Shown: positions 1-7,925 of the stretch, in pieces
How positions within the stretch are numbered: position 1 is the first letter of the stretch
Layout of the letters: every line of letters starts with the position of its first letter
Assembly (NCBI RefSeq): GCF_019977315.1
Contig: NZ_AP024652.1
Location: 124,001 to 188,000, forward strand
DNA length: 64,000 bases
Direction: 5' to 3'
Source of the DNA: Arthrobacter sp. StoSoilB22
GTDB lineage: Bacteria > Actinomycetota > Actinomycetes > Actinomycetales > Micrococcaceae
Notes under the pieces: generated by a model
The model's input: the letters and a program-made list of their open reading frames with translations, nothing else
Told to the model about the DNA's origin: nothing
Database searches by the model: none
Made by a program: the position numbers and the translations under genes

Positions 1-669
1 GCCATCGCCTTCGCGGATCGGTGGCACCCGGGTGGACCACCACCAAAGACCTCCGTTGAGGGTCCCTGAATCCCGCGATGTTCCTTTGATGTTCCGGTAG
101 CGGGCGAAGGGGAGGAGCGATGATCGGCGGAGCTCCGGCCAAACCTGCGAGCTCCAGCCAGCGGTCCGGTTCGTTCTGGTAGTAGACGTAGTCCAGATTC
201 CGCTCCAACCGATCCGCGTCCTTGGTCCGCGTGCCCACTGTGTGGCGCGCACCAAGGCGGAGCAGGAAAGGGTTGGAGAAGCGTCCGCCGCCATGCATCT
301 GGAACGCAACATCAAACTCCTTGGCCCGCATCGCCTCTACAAAGGCCTCCTGCGCCGCAATATCCTCCGCATCGTCCTCAAAGCGCTCGCCGTTCCGTGG
401 ACCGTCGTGGACGCCGCGCGCCACGGGCAACATCTGGACGTCGTCAACGGGACCTTCCGTTGCGGCCACCACTGCCGCGTGGATGGGTGTGCCCAAGAGC
501 GTGATGGTGGCGGCGGGGTATGCGTTCTTCAACGCAGAGAGGGCGGGATAGGTGTAGATCAGGTCACCCAAACCGCCGCCCCTGAGGATCGCAATTCGCT
601 TGACGTCATTGAACTTTTCCAGGATTGGACCCACGCCGGGGCTCGGAGTCGTCAGCGGTTTCTCCATGG
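1..669 (-). CDS. Glycosyltransferase family 9 (heptosyltransferase-like), 3' end cut by window edge
   Basis: Translating the reverse strand from the ATG at 669 gives 223 open codons that run off the left edge, so the C-terminus is missing. The N-terminus has the GT9/ADP-heptose transferase signature RIAILRGGGLGDLIYTYP at about residues 24-41. A VVVHPGATDPR segment near residue 212 matches the start of the nucleotide-sugar binding half. The family moves heptose or another sugar from a nucleotide donor onto a surface glycan. An AAGGAA ribosome site lies 8 bases before the ATG. The gene diverges from an HldE-like gene 156 bp away, which fits a heptose-type role. The acceptor cannot be told from sequence, and Gram-positives lack lipopolysaccharide. 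Confidence 0.85.
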
Positions 670-775
670 ATGATTCCTTTCGCTGCCGATGCTGCGGGCT
701 GGTTCTTCCGTAGCTCCGGGGCCGTAGTGATTCCGGGCGGAAACTCCCGGGCTCGGCGTGTGAAGCCCGTGCCGC

Positions 776-825
776 GGGGTACCTGAGGGGAACAGGAAAC
801 TGTAAGCCCAACCGGAAGGTACCCC
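776..825 (+). promoter_or_regulatory. Inverted repeat flush with the HldE-like start codon
   Basis: GGGGTACCT at 776-784 is perfectly complementary to AGGTACCCC at 817-825, which ends immediately before the ATG at 826. The right arm takes in the last three bases of the GGAAGG ribosome site (814-819). If transcribed, the 9-bp stem with a 32-nt loop would partly hide the translation start. The pairing is seen; a regulatory role is inferred. Confidence 0.4.
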
Positions 826-2403
826 ATGGCACGCCTATCCAATCAAGAAGGCCTGGCCAATCAAGAAGGCTTGGCTGACTGGTTGCCAGGTCGCTTGGCC
901 GAGGAACGTCCTGTTGTGACGGTCATCGGAGATTCCATTCTGGATGGCTGGTGGGATGGAACCATAGACCGATTCTGCCGCGAAGCCCCGGCCCCTGTGG
1001 TCCAGGTCCAGCGCCGCGACTTCGCCCCGGGAGGTGCCGCCAATACGGCAATGAACCTCGCCGCGATGGGGGCGGACGTTCGCTTTGTTTCACTGGTGGG
1101 AGAGGACCCCGGAGGCCACACGCTTCTGGAGCAGCTCAGCTCGGCGGGAGTGGACGTATCGCACGTCGTCGCCCATGCAGGCATGACAACTACCACTAAA
1201 TTCCGGGTGAGCAGCGGCGGGCAGGTGATGCTGCGCCTGGACGATGCCGCCAAGGAGCTCCCCGCTGATGGCCTCCGCCAAATGGCCGCTGCTGTTCCGG
1301 AAGCCCTCCGCGGCTCATCAGCCGTGGTTCTCTGCGACTACGGAGCCGGGGCTTTGGACGGTGCGGTGCGGGATGCAATTTTCGATCACCTGGGTCCCGG
1401 AAGCGACGTACCGGATTCCTCGGAAGCCGGCTCTGCCAATGCCCGGCAGGACACCCTGCTGGTAGTGGACGCCCACCATCCAGGACGTTGGGCCGGGCTC
1501 AAGCCGGACCTAGCCACCCCGAATGCGCAGGAGGCCGCCGGGCTGCTGGGGACCGAGTTTCCCGGAGGCGCTGCCAGGTGTCCCTTTGTGGAAGCCCACG
1601 CGGACCAGCTCCTGCGCGCCTCAGGTGCGGCCGCCGTCGTCGTGACTTTGGACCGCGAGGGAACCTTGACGATCCGGCGTAACGACACCTTGCAAAAGCC
1701 GGCTACCCACCGGACCTGGGCGCGGCCGCAGGCGGAGAAACAAGCTTCGGGTGCCGGCGATACGTTCGTGGCGGCGTTGACTATCGCCCGGGCCGCGGGA
1801 ATGCCGCTGACCAGCAGCGTGAACCTGGCTCAAGCGGCCGCCGATGTGGTGGTCCACCGGCCAGGTACCTCCGTTTGCACCACCGTCGAACTGGCAAAGC
1901 ACCTGCGGGGATTCGCCGATACAGCACTGACGGATGCCGAGTTGGCCCGTCAGGTGGACGAGCACCGACGGCAGGGAAAACGGATTGTGCTGACCAACGG
2001 CTGCTTCGATGTACTCCACCGCGGCCACACCCGGTACCTCAACCAGGCCAAGCAACTGGGTGACGTGCTGGTGGTGGCGCTGAACAGCGATTCCTCCGTG
2101 CGGAAACTCAAGGGCCCGGACAGGCCGGTCAACCATGAAGCGGACCGGGCGGCAGTCATTGCGGCACTCAGTTGCGTGGACCATGTCACGGTCTTTGATA
2201 CCCCCACGCCCATACCGCTCATAGATCTCCTGCGGCCGGATGTCTATGCCAAAGGCGGCGACTACACACCGGAGATGCTCCAGGAAACCGAGGCGGTGGA
2301 ACGCTACGGCGGCACGGTGACCATCCTGGACTACGTGCCCGAACACTCCACCACAGCGGTCCTGGAACGCATCCGTTCCACGGGCGAAGCCCCGCAGACC
2401 TGA
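826..2403 (+). CDS. HldE-like bifunctional sugar kinase / nucleotidyltransferase
   Basis: This 525-aa protein has two domains. Residues about 25-360 are a PfkB/ribokinase-type kinase with GGAANTAMNLAAMGADV near the start and the GAGDTF catalytic motif near 308. Residues about 380-520 are a cytidylyltransferase-like domain with TNGCFDVLHRGH (the HxGH nucleotide-binding motif) near 391. The same order occurs in HldE (RfaE), which phosphorylates heptose-7-phosphate at C1 and then attaches AMP to make ADP-heptose. GGAAGG lies 6 bases before the ATG. The N-terminus carries an 18-bp near-tandem duplication (841-858 and 859-876, 16 of 18 identical) that duplicates NQEGLA. The divergent GT9 gene and the following epimerase-like gene support nucleotide-sugar metabolism. 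Exact sugar unproven. Confidence 0.85.
   Translation: MARLSNQEGLANQEGLADWLPGRLAEERPVVTVIGDSILDGWWDGTIDRFCREAPAPVVQVQRRDFAPGGAANTAMNLAAMGADVRFVSLVGEDPGGHTLLEQLSSAGVDVSHVVAHAGMTTTTKFRVSSGGQVMLRLDDAAKELPADGLRQMAAAVPEALRGSSAVVLCDYGAGALDGAVRDAIFDHLGPGSDVPDSSEAGSANARQDTLLVVDAHHPGRWAGLKPDLATPNAQEAAGLLGTEFPGGAARCPFVEAHADQLLRASGAAAVVVTLDREGTLTIRRNDTLQKPATHRTWARPQAEKQASGAGDTFVAALTIARAAGMPLTSSVNLAQAAADVVVHRPGTSVCTTVELAKHLRGFADTALTDAELARQVDEHRRQGKRIVLTNGCFDVLHRGHTRYLNQAKQLGDVLVVALNSDSSVRKLKGPDRPVNHEADRAAVIAALSCVDHVTVFDTPTPIPLIDLLRPDVYAKGGDYTPEMLQETEAVERYGGTVTILDYVPEHSTTAVLERIRSTGEAPQT
841..876 (+). repeat. 18-bp near-tandem duplication in the HldE-like gene
   Basis: Bases 841-858 and 859-876 differ at two positions only. 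The unit is a whole number of codons, so the frame is kept and the peptide NQEGLA appears twice near the N-terminus, ahead of the kinase fold. It looks like a slippage duplication and is probably neutral. Confidence 0.6.
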
Positions 2404-2416
2404 GGAAGAAGCAGAC

Positions 2417-3451
2417 ATGCGTATTGTGATCATCGGTGCAACAGGACACGGCGGTACTGAACTGCTGAAACGGCTCCAGAGGGCACGTTCTGAAGAGGGC
2501 GCGGACTTGGAACTGGTGGGTGTGGTCCGGCGGCAACCTGATCAGGACGCCGCCCCGTATCGCGGAGTCGAGTGGCACACCCTGGACATCAGTGCCGCTG
2601 AGGATCAACCCGCCCTCGAAGCAGCGTTGGCAGGGGCCGATGCACTGGTTCATCTGGCGTGGCTGATCCAGCCGAACCACAACCGGGAGATGCTTCGCCG
2701 GACCAACGTAGCCGGGACAGCCCACGTGTTGGCCGCCGCCCGCAAGGCCGGAGTGGGACACGTGGTGTGCGCATCATCGGTGGGAGCGTACTCCCCGGCC
2801 CCCAAGGACCAACGAACCACGGAAGACTGGCCTGCCGGCGGGATCCGCAGCTCGCACTACAGCGTGGACAAGGCAGCGCAGGAAAGGCTTCTGGACAGTT
2901 TTGCCAAGGAAAACCCCGGCATTGTGGTGGCACGGCTCCGCCCGGCGCTGATGTTTAGTGCCGGTGCGGGGAGCGAGGTTGGCCGCTACTTCCTGGGACG
3001 GTTTCTGCCCCGGCTGGTTCCGCGTAAGCCTTGGTTGCCGTTCCTCGCCGTCCCCAAAGAGATGGTGTTCCAGGCAGTCCACACGGCAGACGTCGCCGAT
3101 GCCTACTGGCGAGTGGTGGAGCGCAAAGCGCAAGGCGCATTCAACATTGCCGCCCAGCCAGTCATCGACCCCAACGCCTTGGCGTGGATTATGAACGCCC
3201 GGCGGGTGATGCAGTTCCCGCTGCCGGTGCTGCGCGCCGTCGTCGAGGTCAGTTGGCGACTCCGCCTGCAGGTGACCGACAGCGGCTGGGTGGACATGGC
3301 GGCCAGCGCACCAATCATGGACACCGCCCGGGCGCACGCTCTTCTGGGTTGGTCGCCCACGCATTCTTCGCTGGAGTCACTGGCAGAAATGCTGGATGGA
3401 CTCGGCGCAGGAAAGGGGCGGGAGGCGTCTCCTCCGCTGAGGCCGCGGTAG
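2417..3451 (+). CDS. NAD-dependent epimerase/dehydratase (extended SDR)
   Basis: The 344-aa product begins with the Rossmann motif VIIGATGHGGTELL. It has an SSVGAYSP segment and the SDR catalytic pair in YSVDK near residue 151, features of extended short-chain dehydrogenases that epimerise or dehydrate nucleotide sugars. GAGGAAG is about 9 bases before the ATG, and the gene starts 13 bp after the HldE-like stop, so the two are probably cotranscribed. HldD, the epimerase of the heptose pathway, usually carries a GxxGxxG motif of slightly different form, so this is not called HldD. The stop is 2 bp from the convergent FUSC gene. Substrate unknown. Confidence 0.75.
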   Translation: MRIVIIGATGHGGTELLKRLQRARSEEGADLELVGVVRRQPDQDAAPYRGVEWHTLDISAAEDQPALEAALAGADALVHLAWLIQPNHNREMLRRTNVAGTAHVLAAARKAGVGHVVCASSVGAYSPAPKDQRTTEDWPAGGIRSSHYSVDKAAQERLLDSFAKENPGIVVARLRPALMFSAGAGSEVGRYFLGRFLPRLVPRKPWLPFLAVPKEMVFQAVHTADVADAYWRVVERKAQGAFNIAAQPVIDPNALAWIMNARRVMQFPLPVLRAVVEVSWRLRLQVTDSGWVDMAASAPIMDTARAHALLGWSPTHSSLESLAEMLDGLGAGKGREASPPLRPR

Positions 3452-3453
3452 CC

Positions 3454-4602
3454 CTATTCGGCAGACAGCACCACGGTCAGGATCCGGCGCAGGCTCATGG
3501 CCACGGACGCCGGCGCGTTGACGGGGGATTGGTCAGCGGCGGCCTCGGCCACGGCGTCGCTGAGTACGCCGATGCTGTCCTTCGCTTGCGCCAGACGGTT
3601 GGCCAACTCACCGTTTTCGGCGTCGCGCCAGTGATCGACCACCGCCGCCACGGACTCCAAAGCTTCCGAAAGGGGGCCCACGACGGCATCCGGGATGACC
3701 GTCCCTGCCCCCTCCTCCCAGATGGCGCTGGCCAGGACGTCGGTGATGTCCTGGACGTGGAAGGTAAGACGTTCCAGGGTGCGCAGACCGGCTAGATCGC
3801 TGGGCAGGCGGGTTGCACGACGGCGGGACCTGGGGTTCGCTTTGGCGCTCAGTTCAGCTTGATGCACCGCCGTCCGGACGCCGGCTGCCGTGAGTGAAAG
3901 TTCGTCGCTGCGGCTTGCCCAGGCCTCATGGTTTGGTGGCCAGGACTCTTCCATGGCCCGGGCCATGTCCTTGAGCTGGCGGGACAACGCGCCTTGGTGC
4001 CCCGCGATGGCGGGATCGATGTCATCCAGGTGAAGGGGCGGAAATATGAGCCAGTTCACCGCGAATCCAACGCTGACGCCCAGGGCCATCTGGAGGACAT
4101 AGGCGAACGAGAATCCCTCCGCATTTGAATCACCCAGTACCAGCACGAACAGTGCGGCCATGGGAATCCACTCGGAAGCCGTGCCAAGCCGGGGAAGGCC
4201 GCCGATGAGAACGCCGAGTCCCACCACCACCGCGACGGCAAGGGCAGTAGGGGCGGCCACGGTGGTGATGGCGAAGGCCATGCCGATGCCCAGCACCAAC
4301 CCAGCCAGGCTCTGTAGGCCATGTTTGGCGGAGTCGGCCACTGTGGGGTGCATGCTCACCAGGGCGCCCAGTGGTGCGTAGTACGGATATTCGGCGGCCG
4401 GTCCGGGCATAAACGGTGCGAGGTACCAGGCCAGTCCGGCTGCAACAGCCGTTTTGGCGGCAAACAAGAGGCGGTGGCGGGTCACGGTTTTTCGTAGCGC
4501 GGGAATCAGCCGTCGCCTGTTGGGCAATTGGCTCATCAAACCAACGTTGACAGGTCTGCCCTCCCGTGTCGAGCGAAAAGCGGCGAATGTGGGCCACGGC
4601 AT
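3454..4602 (-). CDS. FUSC/aromatic-acid exporter-like membrane protein
   Basis: The product is 382 aa from the first ATG. Residues about 40-210 form a run of roughly five to six hydrophobic segments containing YYAPLGALVSMHPTVADS, typical of FUSC-family proteins. The C-terminal half is a soluble helical region. Family members are inner-membrane components proposed to export aromatic acids or similar solutes; the transported compound here is unknown. The start is uncertain: ATG at 4602 has only a weak ribosome site, and ATG at 4536 (MSQLPNRRR, 360 aa) is an alternative. It is divergent from the stress-type operon at 4720 across a gap holding an inverted repeat. Confidence 0.7.
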   Translation of the reverse strand: MPWPTFAAFRSTREGRPVNVGLMSQLPNRRRLIPALRKTVTRHRLLFAAKTAVAAGLAWYLAPFMPGPAAEYPYYAPLGALVSMHPTVADSAKHGLQSLAGLVLGIGMAFAITTVAAPTALAVAVVVGLGVLIGGLPRLGTASEWIPMAALFVLVLGDSNAEGFSFAYVLQMALGVSVGFAVNWLIFPPLHLDDIDPAIAGHQGALSRQLKDMARAMEESWPPNHEAWASRSDELSLTAAGVRTAVHQAELSAKANPRSRRRATRLPSDLAGLRTLERLTFHVQDITDVLASAIWEEGAGTVIPDAVVGPLSEALESVAAVVDHWRDAENGELANRLAQAKDSIGVLSDAVAEAAADQSPVNAPASVAMSLRRILTVVLSAE

Positions 4603-4653
4603 CTTTTGCAGATTCAGGCGATTAGAACCGGGTCAGGCGGGTACACACCCATT

Positions 4654-4675
4654 GATAGTAACGATACTTACTATC
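4654..4675. promoter_or_regulatory. Operator-like inverted repeat between divergent genes
   Basis: GATAGTAA (4654-4661) and TTACTATC (4668-4675) are perfect 8-bp arms around a 6-bp centre. The site is AT-rich within GC-rich DNA and lies in the gap between the FUSC gene (start 4602) and the operon beginning at 4720. Its size and symmetry fit a dimeric repressor site of TetR type. No matching regulator gene is adjacent, so the regulator is unknown. Confidence 0.45.
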
Positions 4676-4719
4676 CCGGCTGCTGTCCGCAGCCTGCCAA
4701 CTGTGGAAAGAGAGCGATA

Positions 4720-5661
4720 ATGACTGAGAGCAAATCGCCGCAGGACGGAAGCTTCGCGGCGCCAACCACCGGTGCCCATGTAGGCACCGAACCGTTCACG
4801 GGAAATTACTTGGACTCGGCCGATGGTGAGACCCAAACTGCAGGAACCACGGGAATCAGCGGAACCCCCACGGGTTCAGGTTCCGCCAGCTCAGGCAAGG
4901 TGGATACTGCCAAGGAAGAAGCTGCGGGAGTCGCAGGCGCCGTAGGTGAGGCTGCCGGCGGAGTCGTGGACACCGCCAAGACCGAGGCCGGTCACGTGGC
5001 TCACGAAGTCAAGGTCAACGCCCGCCAACTGCTGACGCAGACCAAGGGTGAGCTGGCCGATCAGGCTCAGGCCCAGCAGCAGCGTGTTGCAGAAGGTTTG
5101 CGGTCCATCTCCGACGAACTTTCCACCATGGCCAACTCGACTGAAAACGGTGGCGTAGCAACCGATCTGGTCCAGCAGGCGGCGCAGCGATCCTCCTCGA
5201 TTGCCCAGTGGCTGGAAGGCCGGGATCCCGGCTCGCTGCTGGATGAAGTCAAGGGCTTCGCACGTCGCAAGCCGGGAGCCTTCCTCATGATCGCTGCGGG
5301 TGCTGGCATCCTTGCCGGCCGCCTGGGCCGGGGCATGGCAGGCAACGCCTCCGATGCGGCCTCCACAAGCGGCGTGCCAGCCACCACGGAGACGCCTCGC
5401 GCCGCGTACTACCCCACCCAGGGCTACCCCACCCAGGGGGGTGCGGTGACTCCGCCGGCAGTGGACCTCCCCGGACCGACGGCCACCACCGCCGGATACG
5501 GCTCGGCCACCACCACCGGCTACGACGCGGGAACCACCGGTGGCTACGACGGGTCCACGCTCCCTTACCCGGAGACCGAGGCTGGCGGCGTTAAGGCCCA
5601 AGGCGACCCGCTGGCAGGACCGCTCCATCCCGATGACCCCCAGTATGGAGGTCACCGATGA
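4720..5661 (+). CDS. Hypothetical 313-aa helical protein of an envelope-stress type operon
   Basis: The ATG at 4720 is preferred over an upstream in-frame ATG (4528) because GGAAAGAGAG lies just before it. The N-terminal third is low-complexity (Gly, Ser, Thr). The middle (about 60-160) is a long Ala/Glu/Lys-rich helix with AGGVVDTAKTEAGHVAHEVK. One hydrophobic segment, GAFLMIAAGAGILAG, lies near residue 190. The C-terminus has short repeats (YPTQG twice, GYD units). This is the layout of proteins encoded before holin-X and DUF3618 genes in actinobacteria. The stop overlaps the next start by four bases (ATGA), so the three genes are probably translated together. Function unknown. Confidence 0.75.
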   Translation: MTESKSPQDGSFAAPTTGAHVGTEPFTGNYLDSADGETQTAGTTGISGTPTGSGSASSGKVDTAKEEAAGVAGAVGEAAGGVVDTAKTEAGHVAHEVKVNARQLLTQTKGELADQAQAQQQRVAEGLRSISDELSTMANSTENGGVATDLVQQAAQRSSSIAQWLEGRDPGSLLDEVKGFARRKPGAFLMIAAGAGILAGRLGRGMAGNASDAASTSGVPATTETPRAAYYPTQGYPTQGGAVTPPAVDLPGPTATTAGYGSATTTGYDAGTTGGYDGSTLPYPETEAGGVKAQGDPLAGPLHPDDPQYGGHR

Positions 5662-6089
5662 GCAGTCCCGCCGATCTACCTCCCACAGAAGCGCACATGA
5701 AGGCGGAGACCCTTCCCCTGGGTGAGCTCCTGAGCGACCTGACGCGTGATGTTTCAACGTTGATGCGGCAGGAAGTGGAGCTGGCCAAGGCGGAACTCAA
5801 GGAGTCCGCCACCAAGGCAGGCAAGGGCGCAGGGATGCTGGGTGGGGCTGCATACGCCGGCCACATCACCGTGCTGTTCCTGTCCATTGCCCTCTGGTGG
5901 GCTTTGGGCCAGCTTGTTGGCCTTGGATGGTCCGCCGTAATCGTCGCGGTCATCTGGGGAATCGTCGCAGCCGTTTTGGCTGCCAAGGGCCGCAAGGAAC
6001 TCAACGCCATCAAAGGCATGCCCCAGACCGCTGAGACGGTCAAAGAAATACCCCCCGCTTTGAAACCGAACACTGAGGAGACACGATGA
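5658..6089 (+). CDS. Holin-X family (phage-holin-like) membrane protein
   Basis: The 143-aa protein starts with a helical LSDLTRDVSTLMRQEVELAK stretch followed by a helix rich in Ala, Lys and Glu. Two hydrophobic segments follow (about 72-94 and 97-117). This is the pattern of the actinobacterial putative holin-X superfamily, which despite its name is chromosomal and not tied to a prophage here. GGAGG precedes the ATG, which overlaps the upstream stop. It is followed by a DUF3618 gene with another ATGA overlap. The likely location is the cell membrane; the role is unproven. Confidence 0.8.
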   Translation: MSSPADLPPTEAHMKAETLPLGELLSDLTRDVSTLMRQEVELAKAELKESATKAGKGAGMLGGAAYAGHITVLFLSIALWWALGQLVGLGWSAVIVAVIWGIVAAVLAAKGRKELNAIKGMPQTAETVKEIPPALKPNTEETR

Positions 6090-6682
6090 CGCAGAACCCC
6101 GACGCCCTGCGCGCCGATATCGAAGAAACTCGCCGGCGGCTCAGTACCAACGTTGACGCCGTGGCTGACAAGGTCACGCCGTCGCACATCGTCAACCGCC
6201 GGGTGGACAAGATCAAAACCGCTGTGTTCGGCGCCCGCGATGACGTCAGTGATGCTGCCGGGAACGCTGCACACCGGGCCGGAGACGCTGTTTCCGGTGT
6301 GGCCAGCAATGTTTCCGGTGCAGTCTCGGACATCGGGGACGCCCCGCAGGTCATCACCCGCAAGGCACAGGGCAGCCCGATCGCGGCCGGCCTAATCGCT
6401 TTCGGCGCGGGCTTGCTGGTGTCCTCGTTGTTCCCGGCTTCGGAAAAGGAACGCGAAGCTGCCCAAGCGGTCAAGGACGCAGCTCAGCCCCTCACCGATG
6501 AGCTGAGTCACGCGGCCCAGGAAGTTGCCGAGCACCTGCGCGAGCCAGCACAGGATGCCATGCAGAACGTCAAGGACAGCGCCACGGAAGCCGCGGCCAA
6601 CGTCAAGGACGAAGGCCAGGCAGCTGCCGCTGACGTGCAGGACCGCGCCGGCACCGCCAAGGACAACATCAGCAACCAGTAA
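6086..6682 (+). CDS. DUF3618 domain protein
   Basis: The N-terminus NPDALRADIEETRRRLSTNV is the hallmark of DUF3618. The rest of the 198-aa protein is a long Ala-rich helical region resembling late-embryogenesis-abundant proteins, with one hydrophobic segment (AAGLIAFGAGLLVSSLFP) near residue 105. GAGGAG precedes the ATG, which overlaps the holin-X stop. The gene closes a three-gene unit. A 68-bp palindrome occupies the gap to the convergent gene and probably ends transcription. Function unknown; membrane association is inferred. Confidence 0.8.
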   Translation: MTQNPDALRADIEETRRRLSTNVDAVADKVTPSHIVNRRVDKIKTAVFGARDDVSDAAGNAAHRAGDAVSGVASNVSGAVSDIGDAPQVITRKAQGSPIAAGLIAFGAGLLVSSLFPASEKEREAAQAVKDAAQPLTDELSHAAQEVAEHLREPAQDAMQNVKDSATEAAANVKDEGQAAAADVQDRAGTAKDNISNQ

Positions 6683-6694
6683 CCTCCCGCGCTG

Positions 6695-6762
6695 ACCCAA
6701 GTGAGTCGCAGCAGAGCGCGTTTTGAGCCCTCAAAACGCGCTTAACTGCGACTCAGTTGGGT
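6695..6762. repeat. Long intergenic palindrome, family 1 copy 1 (probable bidirectional terminator)
   Basis: The element is nearly symmetrical. ACCCAA and TGAGTCGCAG on the left match CTGCGACTCA and TTGGGT on the right, around a core GCGCGTTTTGAG / CTCAAAACGCGC. It fills the space between two convergent genes, ending at the stop codon of the leftward one. Two more copies are at 11192-11258 and 53066-53131. Confidence 0.8.
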
Positions 6763-7238
6763 TATGCAGGGGTGGGTGGGTACTCACCCTTGATGACAAA
6801 GTAGGAACCCCGGATAGTCCCGGCAAGCTTTGACTTCTGCCGGGCAAACTTGAACTTCGCTTCCAACTCGGCAGGGACCTCCATCCCGTCGGCCAGCTTG
6901 AAACCAACCGCCCTTTTCCCGTCTTCAAGGCTGTACATCACGTTGATGGCCAGGCCTGATTCGTAAAAGACGTAGGCCATATGAAGGTCTTCAACCTGGA
7001 ACGCAGTGGCTTCCAGGGGGCGGGACTCAATGACCAGGTCGCGTTCTTCGCGAAGGATCCGGCTGACGCGGTCCACCACGTCCGGAACCTCATTTGCCGG
7101 GCTCACCTCAAATACGTGGTTGTACTTATTGTGGAAGTAGCGGGCCTCATTGGCGCGCAACCCAGCTGCAGCCTCGGCTACCGGCGACGATTCCAAGCCG
7201 ACTGTGGATACAGTCTTGAAATCAACGGTGTACGGCAT
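6762..7238 (-). CDS. Hypothetical protein, 158 aa
   Basis: I do not recognise a family. The protein is soluble and mixed alpha/beta, with no signal peptide or membrane segment. It contains NEARYFHNKYNHVFEV and FYESGLAINVMYSLEDGKR and ends in Pro-rich residues. A strong AGGAGGG site lies just before the ATG. The gene begins 16 bp after the SatD-like gene, so the two are probably one operon. The stop codon is the last base triplet of the family 1 palindrome. Confidence 0.65.
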   Translation of the reverse strand: MPYTVDFKTVSTVGLESSPVAEAAAGLRANEARYFHNKYNHVFEVSPANEVPDVVDRVSRILREERDLVIESRPLEATAFQVEDLHMAYVFYESGLAINVMYSLEDGKRAVGFKLADGMEVPAELEAKFKFARQKSKLAGTIRGSYFVIKGEYPPTPA

Positions 7239-7254
7239 GGGCCCTCCTGGTCAG

Positions 7255-7854
7255 TCAGCGAACTTCGAGAATCATCTGCAGCAAACGGGCTGCTGCGGGA
7301 CGGGCGGCGTGTTCCTCTGCCCACTGTGCCCGCGCCAGCGCTTTGCTGACTGCTTGAGTGGTGATGCCGAGCTCCTGGGCAACGGCTCGCTGTTGACCCC
7401 GGACGCCCGGGGTGAGCAGATCCAACACCCGCCACTCCGCTGCACTCCGGTGCTGCACTATGTGCCCCAGGAGTCGCAGCACGGCTTCAGCCTCTGAAGC
7501 GAGGGCGGCAAGGGGGCCGTCCACTGCCACGGGAACACGTTCTTTGCCGTTGCGAAGACGGTCCACCGCCCTGCGGGCGTAAACGAGGCCATGTCCGGAG
7601 GCGTCTTTGACCAGGTTGGGCAAGGGCTCGTTAATGGGCCCCACCCCGATCCCCACGTACCACTGGCCCGTACGGAGCGCGATCAGGGCCGTCTCCACGG
7701 CTTGATGGCTGCACTCCACGATGCCTTGGACCTCGTCTTCAACCGAGCGGTCAAAGTCGAGCCGCGCAGGAATGTGCCGCAGGTCCTTGAGCAATTGCGG
7801 CACAAGATCGCCGTCGTGGCGACTGTCGCGTTGGTTGATGGTGAGAGTGAACAT
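7255..7854 (-). CDS. SatD-like protein with C-terminal helix-turn-helix
   Basis: The 199-aa product begins MFTLTINQRDSRH and has a central WYVGIGVGP segment, features I associate with actinobacterial SatD-family proteins. A helix-turn-helix, AVAQELGITTQAVSKAL, lies near residues 157-173, so it probably binds DNA. It heads a two-gene leftward unit with the 158-aa hypothetical protein. A 14-bp near-palindrome (7868-7881) sits just upstream of its start and may be its own operator. Target genes unknown. Family assignment is from memory of the family pattern, so it is moderate. Confidence 0.55.
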   Translation of the reverse strand: MFTLTINQRDSRHDGDLVPQLLKDLRHIPARLDFDRSVEDEVQGIVECSHQAVETALIALRTGQWYVGIGVGPINEPLPNLVKDASGHGLVYARRAVDRLRNGKERVPVAVDGPLAALASEAEAVLRLLGHIVQHRSAAEWRVLDLLTPGVRGQQRAVAQELGITTQAVSKALARAQWAEEHAARPAAARLLQMILEVR

Positions 7855-7867
7855 AGTGGATCACATG

Positions 7868-7881
7868 CTACCGGCTGGTAG
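7868..7881. promoter_or_regulatory. Operator-like palindrome upstream of SatD-like gene
   Basis: CTACCGGCTGGTAG is symmetric in its outer five bases on each side (CTACC / GGTAG) and lies 14 bp before the leftward ATG at 7854. Since the gene encodes a helix-turn-helix protein, autoregulation is a reasonable inference. Confidence 0.4.
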
Positions 7882-7925
7882 TCGGTCTGCAAGGGCCAAA
7901 TTTGCCCATGGTTGAGTGAATCCGC

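Noticed and set aside
5658..6089. Prophage holin
   Set aside because: No phage genes are nearby; the holin-X family is a normal chromosomal actinobacterial protein family.
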